NCBI GenBank assembly: GCA_963931865.1
Contig: OZ007509.1
Location: 11,159,625 to 11,223,624 of the forward strand
Length of the DNA: 64,000 nt
Origin: Axinella damicornis
Taxonomy: Eukaryota > Porifera > Demospongiae > Axinellida > Axinellidae
Direction: 5' to 3'
The number at the start of each line of letters is the position of its first letter. The first letter of the stretch is position 1. The position numbers and the translations under genes were made by a program. Positions 55,007 through 64,000 of the stretch are shown here, piece after piece. The notes beneath the pieces were generated by a model, which saw nothing but the letters and a program-made list of their open reading frames with translations, was not told where the DNA came from and did not search any database.

Positions 55007-56020
55007 GGCCTACAAAGATTCTGACTACACCGCCGTGATCGCTATGATGCAGTGACACAACCACATAATAATTGTGTTGAAACTCATCTTGGTGGTGGAG
55101 ATACAAGCGCTTTTGTGTCGCCGTGGCCGCCATTGCTCGAGCGCTCTCCAACTTCCGGTGGCAGTACCGTTGTTAGGAAAGGTACACGAAGATTCTAACC
55201 ACACGGCTGTGATCGCTGTCGTTCACTGACGCTTACATGCCGGAACTCACAGTGCTGGCTAAGTTGTGAGTGCTGTAATAATGTCTTGTCTTCCTTTTGG
55301 TCGCCTCGCGCTCGATCGACTGAGCGTGCATGGTTGCCACGTGGCATGTGCGTTAATTGGAACGAATTGCAATACTTAGCTTGCGCTACCGCAGGTTGGT
55401 GCTTGAGAGCACGCTAAATAATTTCTGATCTTCCCTATATATAGCTATCATGGTACTCACGGGTTGTGTGATAATTGGAACGAACTGTCACACTTAGCTT
55501 GTGCTACCGTTTAACCGCGGCTACCAGGAGTGCGGTTGCCCCTCGATAATTAAATAATCAAACCTCACAGCACGCAGGAAAGGTCTACAGAGATTCTGAC
55601 TACACCATCGTGATCACTATCATGCAGTGACACAACCACACAATAATTGTGGCGAAACTCACCTTGGTGATGGAGATACAATCGCTTTTGTCGTGCCGTC
55701 GGCCGCCATTGCTAGATCGTTCTCTTCGACGTGGGTTGCCAGTACAGTCATACGAAGGGCCCACAAAGATTCTGACCACACAGCCGTAATCGCTGTTGTT
55801 CACTGACGGTTACATACCGAAACTCACCGTGCTGGCAAGGTTGTAAGTGCTGTTATAATTTCGTGTCTTCCCTTTGGTCGCCATTGCTAGCGTTCGACAG
55901 AGCGTGGTTGCCACGTGGCATGTGCGTTAATTGGAACGAATTACAATAATTAGCTTGCGCTACTGCGAGGCAACCGCGGAGTTGCAACGGCTACCAGGAG
56001 TGCGGTTGCCCCTCGATGTT
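55007..56020 (-). repeat. Tandem duplication carrying first-exon-like modules
   Basis: Two copies, starting about 55007 and 55580, share several hundred bp: AAAGATTCTGACTACACC, GGCATGTGCGTTAATTGGAA, TTAGCTTGCGCTACxGC. On the minus strand the right copy has two ATG-plus-donor modules. One is ATG at 55709 (MAADGTTKAIVSPSP) with donor CCAAG|GTGAGT at 55663. The other is ATG at 55884 (MATKGKTRNYNSTYNLAS) with donor at 55828. In the left copy the first keeps its ATG but has ATGAGT at the donor, and the second keeps its donor but lost the ATG. The pattern is what duplicated promoters with first exons would leave. No downstream exon was identified. Confidence 0.55.
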
Positions 56021-56229
56021 GGTGCAAGAAAACTCAAAAGTGTCAATTTCTACTGAAACTGTTGAAGAATGGCTACAGCTACAGGCCGTAGACCTTGCGA
56101 TCCTTATCAACTCTGTTCCTGCCAGATCAACGCTTGCAAGATCCGACGGAATGTTCTACCTCGGAGAGCGCTACTGCTGCTTTGGACCAATTTAGCAGCG
56201 AAGTAGGGCACCCCAGAACGCAGCGGATA

Positions 56230-56483
56230 CCTGGCCCTGTGTGTAGATGTTTGCATGTTACCTGATCCAGCATGAGCGCCTTCAGAGGGCTTATGACAAC
56301 AACAATAGACATTGTCAAATCTTTCCCTTTTACTAAATCCTTCACAGCTTCCACCTGCTTGGGATTTTCTGTGGAGTATCTTAGCTTGGTGACCGTCGCT
56401 TCGATCTCACTGTCTCTATCTCTCTGTCGCTCCAATTCCCGATGTTGCGTGTTTGTGTGATAAGATATGTAATCGAACAGCAA
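56230..56483 (-). pseudogene. RecQ-like helicase scrap
   Basis: The minus frame reads RYSTENPKQVEAVKDLVKG, KD, then directly MSIVVVISPLKALMLDQV. The first part is the Q-motif region and the second is motif Ia of a RecQ-like helicase. The segment between them, which should hold the Walker A lysine, is missing. The remaining frame to 56127 does not look like helicase. It is a non-functional fragment, either of a transposon-carried helicase or of a host gene. Confidence 0.6.
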
Positions 56484-56646
56484 TCAACCAATCAGATTCA
56501 TCCCGCCGAAATTCCGTGGCGTTCAAATTTGTGCAAGTGCACCAGACCCTCCTCCCGCGTGCAAGGGTCTGGTACTGAGACTATGCACTTTGCTGCACTT
56601 GCATGTAGGTGAATGTATGCAATTGTGAGACACAGTACTCTTGTCT

Positions 56647-56715
56647 TATCCTTGTTCCCAGGCTCCTCCCCAGCTTTTTGTCGCATACTGTAAACGCTGG
56701 CTGGGAACGAGCCTA
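56647..56715 (+). mobile_element. Short TAGCCTCG-subfamily remnant
   Basis: CCTTGTTCCCAGGCTCCTCC and CTGGGAACGAGCCTA face each other 69 bp apart, with CAGCTTTTTGTCGCATACTG between. It is a mini copy of the subfamily at 40199 and 54496. Confidence 0.6.
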
Positions 56716-56954
56716 CTGTTGTCTCACTCATAAGTCCATATATACATGTACGTACATTTTACCATGGAGAGGAGTGGACACTCTCTTGTGTGTTTCCACA
56801 TTATGTGCACACTTGTGCATCGATGTTTAGCACTCTCCTCAATGGAGGTGGTTTAATGGCAGGGTAGTCTTGTGACAATAACAATCATGCCCATGTAACT
56901 ACGTATATCATAAGGGCAAAGTGCATCTGAATGTTAAGTGCAACCTGCAGGTAG

Positions 56955-57516
56955 ACCGTATGGCCGGAAAAATTGGCAGGAATTAAATTTGGCGGATTTG
57001 CTCAAAGAAGCTGTGAATTGCATTTGGCAGATTAAAATAAAATATGGCGGATTTGGCAGAGCGAGGGTGGCCGTGGAGCACTCGGTGGTTTAAGTGCAAA
57101 ACTTTTGTGTCAGTAGGCTGCGATGGAATCCGAGTTTGCGGTGGAGAGCTGTGTTCGAGGTACCACGTCTACAAGAACCTCTGAGATGCGAGTGTAGGAG
57201 AGGAACTGCCGTGCGAGTGGTAACGATGCAGTCTAGCAGTGATGCAAAGGAGCACCATCATTGGCCATGTACCCAGGAAGATATCGGCTGCTTGCTCGCT
57301 ATTTCTGGCAGATCAGCTGCTTGCTTGCTATTTCTGGCAGATGAGAGACAGGTACTATAGTATTATGAGTGTGTGCGTGAGAGCTCGAGCAGCGCTACGA
57401 GACCCTACCCACACACACGTCATGACAAAATATTGGCAGAGTTTAAGTTGACGGTGCGTACGTAATCAGCCAAAGCGCCAAATTACATTCCCCGCCAAAT
57501 TTTCCGGCCATACGGT
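56955..57516. mobile_element. TIR element carrying a HIRAN-like relic
   Basis: The ends are ACCGTATGGCCGGAAAAATT and the inverse of ACCGTATGGCCGGAAAATTT. TTTGGCGG-like sequence lies further in on both sides. It is 562 bp long. The TSD is unclear, with only AG shared at the edges. The interior includes the broken domain at 57132-57330. It ends 15 bp before the next element. Confidence 0.75.
57132..57330 (+). pseudogene. HIRAN-like domain relic, second copy
   Basis: Allowing a one-base deletion after CGAGG, the plus strand reads VRGYHVYKN, a stop, ASVGEELPCEW, a stop, and in the next frame MQRSTIIGHVPRKISAACS. It is the same module as at 10758-10950 but with a better preserved end (IGHVPRKIS). 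Lying within a TIR element, it indicates that this domain travels as part of a transposon. Confidence 0.55.
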
Positions 57517-57531
57517 AGTATATTTGCAGGA

Positions 57532-57905
57532 TAGCCTTCCTGTAAGGGAAACGACCTGGCAACTTATGCGAGTTCAAACTGTTGCTTCCACTGCCAGAGA
57601 GTTGGAAGAACCAATCAGATTTCAGAGCGCTGTCACATGACAATGTTTATTGCTCGATCGTGCTACTGCAGGTGCTCTGCACGATGACTTTTGTTTGTTC
57701 ATCTTCTGCTAGCTTTCCGTTGCAGAACCTGCGCAAACTGTTGCTTCCACAAGCAAGACAGGACCTATCTCAGCTTATAAGAAGTATCACATGGGCATCA
57801 TCGCTTGAATGAGGTATGCAATTGTCATGACGTTACATCTGTGTACAGATTGAACTCGCGGAAGTTGCCAGGCCATTTCTCATACACAGCCTGGGAATGA
57901 GGCTA
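57532..57905. mobile_element. TAGCCT-family element, 374 bp
   Basis: The left end is TAGCCTTCCTGTAAGGGAAA and the right end is CAGCCTGGGAATGAGGCTA. The arms share CCTGGCAACTTxxGCGAGTT and CAAxCTGT. The flanks ATTTGCAGGA and ATTTACAGTA match at 8 of 10 positions. Its right half is the repeat also seen at 15838-15990. Confidence 0.7.
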
Positions 57906-58228
57906 ATTTACAGTAATAGTTTCAACTACTCTCTTGTAGCAGGTTTTTCGCCAACTTTGTCGCTGGAATGCATCTTTGTACTAAAAATGGAGTGTCACTG
58001 TTGCAGTATGAGATTTGTTTACCCATGTGTCTTCTTCACCCAGGATGATGGCAGATGTGATGTGAACTGGACAAAATTAATTGTCACAAGAAAATGTCCA
58101 GTCCACCAAGTCAGCAAGGTTTGTGTGTGTGTGTGTGTTGTGTGATGCGTATCCAACTGATAGATATCAACCAGTCCCAATTGCAGTGTAACTGCATTCA
58201 GTAGTAGAAATGACTTCAGTATAGCCCC

Positions 58229-58339
58229 TAGTCTCGTTCCCAGACCGTTTATCCAGCGCGTGTATCGCTTCCAGTATAACCCGCGCGCGATACTAAAAGC
58301 GATCCATGCTGGGGTTGGTTGGGTCTGGGACCGAGACTA
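58229..58339. mobile_element. 111-bp foldback copy of TAGCCTCG family
   Basis: It starts TAGTCTCGTTCCCAGACC and ends in GGTCTGGGACCGAGACTA. The flanks TATAGCCCC and TATAGCCCA match at 8 of 9 bases, again a 9-bp TSD. The interior contains CGCGCGTGTATCGCTT-like inverted segments. Confidence 0.8.
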
Positions 58340-58718
58340 TATAGCCCAAGTCACAGCCCATGCCACTTGAGCTACAGCTCTGTACATGTACGTAGCCGCC
58401 CACTGTCGTGTACAGTGCAACACAGCAAGAGAGCAAAACTTTGAAATGTCTTAGATTTTACAATGAAGCCATCCTGTCATGTTATTTAGGCATAAAAATG
58501 ATGTTTATCACTGCTAGCTCAATGAACACTGCTTGCACAGAGGGTTCCAGCTTCTCTGTATACCTGTCATTCTTAAGGAACGCCACTGTCACATCAACAG
58601 ATTTTTGTGACGTCACAGATTTCTACTGAGAAGCACTCTCATGATTGCCAGTAGAAGTTCTTGAATCACAACTATGACCTGCCTGAAATCATTTTTCAAG
58701 TGTATTGCGCTAACCTTA

Positions 58719-58757
58719 AGTGCCGTGGCTGTACTTAAGTTCAGCCACGGCACTTAC
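58719..58757. repeat. Hairpin AAGTGCCGTGGCTG
   Basis: AAGTGCCGTGGCTG and CAGCCACGGCACTT are separated by about ten bases, immediately before the 29-bp minisatellite. Confidence 0.75.
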
Positions 58758-58784
58758 CGTTAGCTGGAATCATCCAGAACAGCT

Positions 58785-59100
58785 GGCGGGGAGCAGCAGC
58801 CGAAGCGGACGCAGTCGGGGAGCAGCAGCCGAAGCAGACACAATCGGGGAGCAGCAGCCGAAGCGGACGCAATCGGGGAGCAGCAGCCGAAGCGGACGCA
58901 ATCGGGGAGCAGCAGCCAAAGTGAACGCAATCGGGAAGCCGTTGAAACGGACGCAATCGAGAGCAGCAGCTGAAAGCGGATGCAAGCGGCGAGCAGTAGC
59001 TGAAGCGGATGCAAACGGGGAGCAGCAATTGAAGTGGATCGAGCGGCAATCTCGTCGGGAGCAGCAGCTGAAGCGGACGCAATTGGGGGGCAGCAGCTCT
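58785..59100 (+). repeat. 29-bp minisatellite, about ten copies
   Basis: The unit is GAAGCGGACGCAATCGGGG followed by AGCAGCAGCC, with decay towards the right. Because 29 is not a multiple of three, every frame cycles through the unit, which produces long ORFs (SSSRSGRSRGAAAEAD on plus, LRPLRLLLPDCVRFGCC on minus) without meaning. Confidence 0.9.
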
Positions 59101-59164
59101 GCACAGAAAGCTGTCCGGCACCGGATTACTCACGCAGGTGAACGAAAGGGAAGTAGCTGAGCGA

Positions 59165-60230
59165 GCGAAGCGAGCGAAGCTACTTGTACATATACTTCTT
59201 GGGTATCATTCCCTCTCCCCCCCCCCCTAAAAGAAATCCTGGATAGGTCACCAAAATGGCTGCAAGTTTTGCAGTTTCCATCCAGAAGTGCTTTCATACA
59301 TTCCAGGAAGGTTCTTGTTCCAAGAAAAGTACTTAAGCAAAACTATAATCAATATCAAAGGCATTATTTTTTCCTATCAACTCACTGTCTCCAAGTTTTG
59401 TGGCTCCCAAAAAATGGCTTTTTATAGATTTTCCTGACAGTGCTTGGGATTGAAGCCTGCTGACAACCCTCCAAATAAACTTCATGTTTAGGCAACTTCC
59501 ATATAGCATCTGGACTCTTATCTTCAAGTGACAGGCTTATGCCATTCTAATGAAAAAGCACTAAAGTGCAAACCTCGCCCTCATGTAGCGAAGCATACCC
59601 ATAAGATCTACTAGTGGAATGCAGGACATTGGAGGGCGAGCCTGAGCAAAGTGCACGTGCAGGACATGCATGGAGCAGTTGCATTCATATGACGGTCATC
59701 AGACTCAATTATGTGACTGGGCAATGAGCCACAGAAATTATGACACTAAACATACACTTGTGCACATCACAGCAACTGTGAGTCAGTTTAGCGTTAGCTG
59801 AAGCATTCTAGCAGGTACGTCACCGGCCATGGCGGTAGACCCACGAGTAACCTTGTTCCCAGACGAAAGTCTGGCCCGCGAGACTAACCCACGAGCTGTC
59901 TCCGTCTTTGTTGTTGCCACCGAGGAGGCAGAAGTTCATGGTGCTCTAGCCAATGAAACAGGTAGGTTCGTTCATGTTCAACGTTCACGAGTAGTCTCCG
60001 TCTTTTAGCTTTGTTGCTATTATTGCACTGCACGTGCAAGTATCACGTGTCATCCGGTACACGTTCGGGGTCTGGTATCGGGATCCCGGGAACCGGACTA
60101 TAGCCAGCTAGCATCAGTTTATCACTTTGTGCCGCTTGGTTTGTGGTAGCGCTGGTGTCGCTAGACGCCACGCTTCACGTACCAGTAGTCTAGTAACAGT
60201 GTTAGTGACCCGCTGATGTTGATTTTGTGG
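59165..60230. other. Spacer with small foldback
   Basis: CTTGTTCCCAGACGAAAG facing CTGGCCCGCGAGACTA at about 59851-59886 is another tiny relative of the TAGCCTCG ends. No gene recognised. Confidence 0.4.
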
Positions 60231-60234
60231 CACA

Positions 60235-60475
60235 AGCACCAAGTAAAGTTTTTGCGGTGAGCTAAAAACTGTCATAACTCTCGAACTAAACATTTTTATC
60301 CAAATTGCTATGTTAATTTAGCTCCTTACATCGAGCGCTTTCTTTTGATACCTTGGTCTCGCTCGTCAAGTACCCGCAGCGCCCGCTAGAACGGTAACAG
60401 ACAGACAGACACACACACAGACACACACGATGAGTACTAGAACCTCCCCCGCATGGGCGGGGCGAGGTTAAATAT
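60235..60475 (+). repeat. Dispersed repeat with (GACA)n and GC hairpin
   Basis: GAGCTAAAAACTGTCATAAC begins a block ending in (GACA/CACA)n and a CCCCCGCATGGGCGGGG hairpin followed by CGAGGTTAAA. The layout parallels the repeats at 31466 and 51792, although their bodies differ. Confidence 0.5.
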
Positions 60476-60774
60476 AGTGACTGCTGGCAGCCATATTGTT
60501 GAGAGGCATCCTGACACTTAATTAATTGTGGACATCAGGACACTTAATTAATTTAAGGGAAGCATAACAGTGATGAGTCATGTACTTTGCGAACACATTT
60601 GGTGTTTGTGTCAAGCACTGCAGTCAAAAGTTTCCAAAATCAAAAGTTTTGCTCTCTTGCTCTGTTGCACTGTATATGCTGAGGAATACCATGTACTGCT
60701 GATTCCTGGACACTGATTGTTGCCTTGATGGCTGAAAGGAATTGATTCTGCTGGGTGGGTGCTGAGTCAGTTAT

Positions 60775-61055
60775 CTTGGCTATTGTTCAGTCACCATGGC
60801 TACCATTTGGCATGCCCATGCAGGTGTTCAGCACCTACTGTGGCTGTTGTTCAGTTACCATGGCTACCATTTGGCATCCAGGTTCCTTGCATGGATGACC
60901 ATCACAGTTCATGCCCATGCAGGTTTTCAGCACCTACTGTGGCTGTTGTTCAGTTACCATGGCCACCATTTGGCATCCAGGTTCCTTGCATGGATGACCA
61001 CCACATTTCATGCCCATGCAGGTGTTCAGCACCTACTGTGGCTGTTGTTCAGTAC
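60775..61055 (+). repeat. 99-bp minisatellite, about three copies
   Basis: The unit ends TTCAGCACCTACTGTGGCTG and recurs at 99-base spacing, with a shorter first copy. It includes CAGTTACCATGGCTACCATT and CCAGGTTCCTTGCATGGATG. The 127-codon ORF across it is explained by 99 being a multiple of three. Confidence 0.85.
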
Positions 61056-61526
61056 CATGACTGCTCATATGCAGCCATCGTATCCACACTGAAAAATGAT
61101 GAGAGCTTCAAAACTTTGCTCACAGTGCAATCATGTACATAGATGTTATTGGAGGCTTGTGTGTGTGAGTGCCTGCAACCATAACACTGAATGATCTATG
61201 TGAGGCTCGCCCCAATTACAATTGCAGTACATCCACTGAGCAGTCATTCACAATTTCACATGAGACTTCATCCTGTGTTCCATATCTCTTTCAGGCTGCA
61301 GACGGTTGTTATCCAGACCAGGGGAGAATACGGCACAGTATTCGATGATAGTGAGTTGTTATGTTGTTTAACATTCACATACATGTAGTCTGTAGTAGCC
61401 TGGCCACCCAAGTTTGAGTTTGGTAGTTTTGTGGTCATCACCCAGCCCCATTGTGCAAAAAGGGAAACACTCCAAAGAAATGTATACAAAGAATGTGGAG
61501 TTTCTCCTTTACTTTGCATGTACATG

Positions 61527-61580
61527 TAGCCTTGTTCCAGGCTCTCGTTCTCGGAAGGGAGAAGAGAGCCTTGTAACACT

Positions 61581-61615
<35 letters not shown>

Positions 61616-62128
61616 AACCGTTGACTTCCGGCGCGTCAGGACACTCCTACTTTTGTGGTAAATGTTGCGTGAGTTACAAATCAGTTACACGCTATTCGAA
61701 ACATTACTCTTCGTTCTCAAGGCATCCCCGGCTTTGTAGAGATCCTTACAAGCAAGCTGGACAACTCACCTAGCAAACCGTCGATCCCGTAAGCGGCGAC
61801 AGATGATGAGCGAGCTGATCCCGCAAACAATCCAAATTGAACAGCGCTCTAAGACCAGTGGCCATCTTGCACGCCTGTCATCTGCCTTTTGCCAACCTTT
61901 GAGGGGTACTTCGTCCTTGACGCTCATTTCTGAGTCTACAATTCGTGTGTCAGCACGGCAGTGAAAGTAAACATGCCTACAAACAGTCACATGTTCACGT
62001 GTTTTCGTTCTGCAATCTGATTGGTTCTGCGAGAAACCTCGCGGTGGAAGTCCACGGTTTAACCCCCCCCCCCAATGTTACCAGGCTCTCTTCTCCCTTC
62101 CGAGAACGAGAGCCTGGGAACGAGGCTA
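61527..62128. mobile_element. TAGCCTCG-family element, 602 bp, poly-G inside TIR
   Basis: The left end is TAGCCTTGTTCCAGGCTCTC and the right is AGAGCCTGGGAACGAGGCTA. The flanks ATGTACATG (61518-61526) and ATGTAAATG (62129-62137) match at 8 of 9. It is the same subfamily as 18118-18729, sharing TTTGTGGTAAATGTYGCGTGAGT. A G run of 34 at 61581-61614 lies in the left arm, and its counterpart in the right arm is a C run of about 11 near 62060. Confidence 0.85.
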
Positions 62129-62137
62129 ATGTAAATG

Positions 62138-63300
62138 CTGGCTCACTTGAAACTGATCTGAATTCCTCTGTGTGGATTCACATTGCCTTCTATTTCATTG
62201 TTTGTTTGTGCTAGAAGCCTGCCTGTGAAGGCTGTGTACCAACACTGTGGTCATATCCTCAGTACCAGGGTCTCTCCTCAATAAAGCTTGGGATGCATTG
62301 AAAACAAAATGTCACTGATTTGTGGGAGTGAATATACATGAATGATGACCCACTGGAATTTGTTGGTGGATGCTCTCTGAATAGTTAGTTGATTAGAACC
62401 CTAGAACCCTTTAGGGCCCATAGCACCAAATGTCATCATGAGACTTCAGCTTCATAATGGTACTTCCGGCAATCTCCTTGGGAGATAGGTTCTGTGTGAG
62501 CATAAAGGGCGGGACAAGGGGAAGTGGGTGGGTGCACACTGCTTGGCCGTGTCTGGGCTCCACGGTAGAAGGTCTTGGTTGGCACTAGGAGGGCCGTTTC
62601 TGTCGTTTGGCATAATTATGTAATTGTCAGTTAACTTAGAAAATAGCTGTCTTGTCTTTTAGGGCCTCCATTTCCAGCACTCATGGCCCATTTTTCAACT
62701 ATGGCAGGTTGGCATTTCTTGGGAGACTTGATTGGATGTTTGTTAATTGGAGGGTGTGGTCTTAAGTCATGTATCTGCTTCGTACATGAAATTACCTGCG
62801 GGAGCAGTTTCAAGCCCAGTCTAGCGCTAGCCCTGTCCGCCCGGCTGGTCAAGCGGGCACACGCTGAATCCGCATGCGGAGGGCAGAGAGGGTGAAGCAA
62901 ACATTACACTTGATTGCGTTTCAACTGACCAATCAGATCTCACTGAAGCGATTCGTACAAATTTTATTCCTCACTCTCATCGTAGCAAACCAAGCCGCTC
63001 GCGTGCGATCAGCCTGACAGAGAGCATCTACAAGCCTACACTTGAGCTATACTAGTCCAACCTGGATGCTTCCAAGGAAGCCTAACTTGCAGCAGCATGT
63101 GTGACTGCACTTAGACTATCACCACTGGGCAGTGCCTCTAATCAGGACTTACAACACCACTAATTGGGACTTACAAGATAATCTTATTTTGCCAGACAAA
63201 ACAGTGTATGTAGCTCCCCCCCCAAAGGATGTCTTTCCTGCCTCTGATCTGGTCACTCACTGCTTTAATATGGTTGGCTTCCTGGTGGGCTTTGTGTTAC
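62138..63300. other. Spacer, no gene recognised
   Basis: Opposed ORFs at about 62631-62900 have no motif. No repeats seen. Confidence 0.4.
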
Positions 63301-63307
63301 ATAGCAT

Positions 63308-63707
63308 GTAGCCTCGTTCCCAGGCCGTTTTGGGAGGGAGAAACGGCTGTTCCCACCACTAGTATTTCATTGCTTCCAGTATGAAATACGGCAAGGGAAG
63401 GTCAGGGAGATCTGGGGCACGTGTGGCGCCATCAGGTAGACACGTGGTAGACACACTGTACTGTACTGTCTGTTCTGTACTCTCCGTCAAAAGGCTGGAT
63501 GTCAGAGCGTTTGATACCGTTCATTGTTCACAACACCGGAGACAGATCGACGCGAAACAGTAACAGTTGGGCACCGCCCCCCATGTGTCTACCATGTGTC
63601 TTCCTGACGTCACCGCACATGACCAGATCTCCTAGGCATCCCCCCGCCGTATTTCATACTGGAAGCGATGAAATACTGGCGGTGGGAACGGCCTGGCGAT
63701 GAGGCTA
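63308..63707. mobile_element. TAGCCTCG-family element, 400 bp
   Basis: It starts TAGCCTCGTTCCCAGGCCGT and ends CGGCCTGGCGATGAGGCTA. The arms share GTATTTCATxGCTTCCAGTA and GAAATACGGC. No matching 9-bp flank was found, so one end may have suffered a small change. Confidence 0.7.
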
Positions 63708-64000
63708 ACCTATACTTCTATAAGTAACAATTAATATTTAGGTCTGTTGATATGGCTTCAATTCCAGCCACACCCACCTGTTTACATGACACACCATACA
63801 TTGTAACAGTGCATGTGATGTTACTGGAAGGCTTTTACGCCATTATTATGTATGTAAACATACTGTACCGCTTACTAGGAACTGCTAAGTATGTGGGATA
63901 ACAGTTAGGAAGTGATTTGGATTTCCATTCCAAAAGGTGCATCATTTTGGACACTCCATAGCTATAGGGAGGATATCCCCTGGCCCCTAGGAGCAGTGTG
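63708..64000. other. Spacer to window end, nothing seen
   Basis: No ORF, repeat or RNA could be supported. Confidence 0.4.

Noticed and set aside
58741..59160. Leu/Arg/Cys-rich and Ser/Arg-rich ORFs over the 29-bp minisatellite
   Set aside because: The period is not a multiple of three, so each frame cycles through the unit; opposite-strand ORFs are equally long.
60775..61142. 127-codon ORF as a gene
   Set aside because: It is kept open by a 99-bp minisatellite and has no domain or start context of note.
1..64000. Bacterial or viral contamination
   Set aside because: Spliced transposase genes, non-LTR retrotransposons, hAT/P/MULE elements and microsatellites are consistent with one animal genome throughout.

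Overview
This window is eukaryotic, and almost certainly from an invertebrate animal genome. Apparent exons are short and separated by GT..AG introns, and nearly all recognisable protein-coding sequence belongs to animal transposable-element families (CR1/Jockey-group LINEs, hAT, P/THAP9-like, MULE/ZSWIM-like). The rest is dominated by microsatellites, minisatellites and foldback elements. The transposon mix and the habit of GCTAGC/TACGTA/AATTAATTA-rich spacer suggest a marine sponge (a cnidarian is the main alternative). That is inference from memory, not a database result. I see no rRNA, no CRISPR, no bacterial operon structure and no clearly intact host gene.

Layout. 0-9 kb: sparse sequence with one exon-like ORF end, an array of short hairpins, two elements inserted back-to-back at one target site, a set of duplicated first-exon-like modules leading into an acidic ORF with an 18-bp minisatellite, and foldback elements. 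9.9-14.8 kb: nested hAT-type elements, a broken minus-strand hAT transposase and a second plus-strand hAT relic. 15.4-23.4 kb: two (GGGA)n arrays around a BEN-domain-like relic, several TIR elements with clear target-site duplications (TSDs), and a tRNA-Ser-like sequence. 24.2-30.2 kb: LINE relics, including a nearly full-length 4.2-kb LINE that landed in the second copy of a 389-bp tandem duplication. 31.4-39.7 kb: more LINEs plus a 30-bp palindromic satellite that hosts a LINE deletion derivative with a long open frame and no reverse-transcriptase palm. 41.8-44.3 kb: two candidate host genes on the minus strand, one badly damaged. 44.85-50.56 kb: the best-defined object, a 5.7-kb P-like element with identical 32-bp TIRs, an 8-bp TSD and two genes transcribed inward from the two ends. 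51.8-53.5 kb: a MULE/ZSWIM-like relic. 54.9-58 kb: tandemly duplicated first-exon modules, a RecQ-like scrap and a TIR element holding a HIRAN-like relic. 58.7-64 kb: minisatellites and more TIR elements.

How it fits together: this is a transposon-dense intergenic or heterochromatin-like region. One TIR superfamily, starting TAGCCTCGTTCCC and leaving 9-bp TSDs, recurs more than a dozen times and is the unifying theme. Most genes here are decaying parts of mobile elements; only the P-like element and one LINE keep enough structure to reconstruct their organisation.
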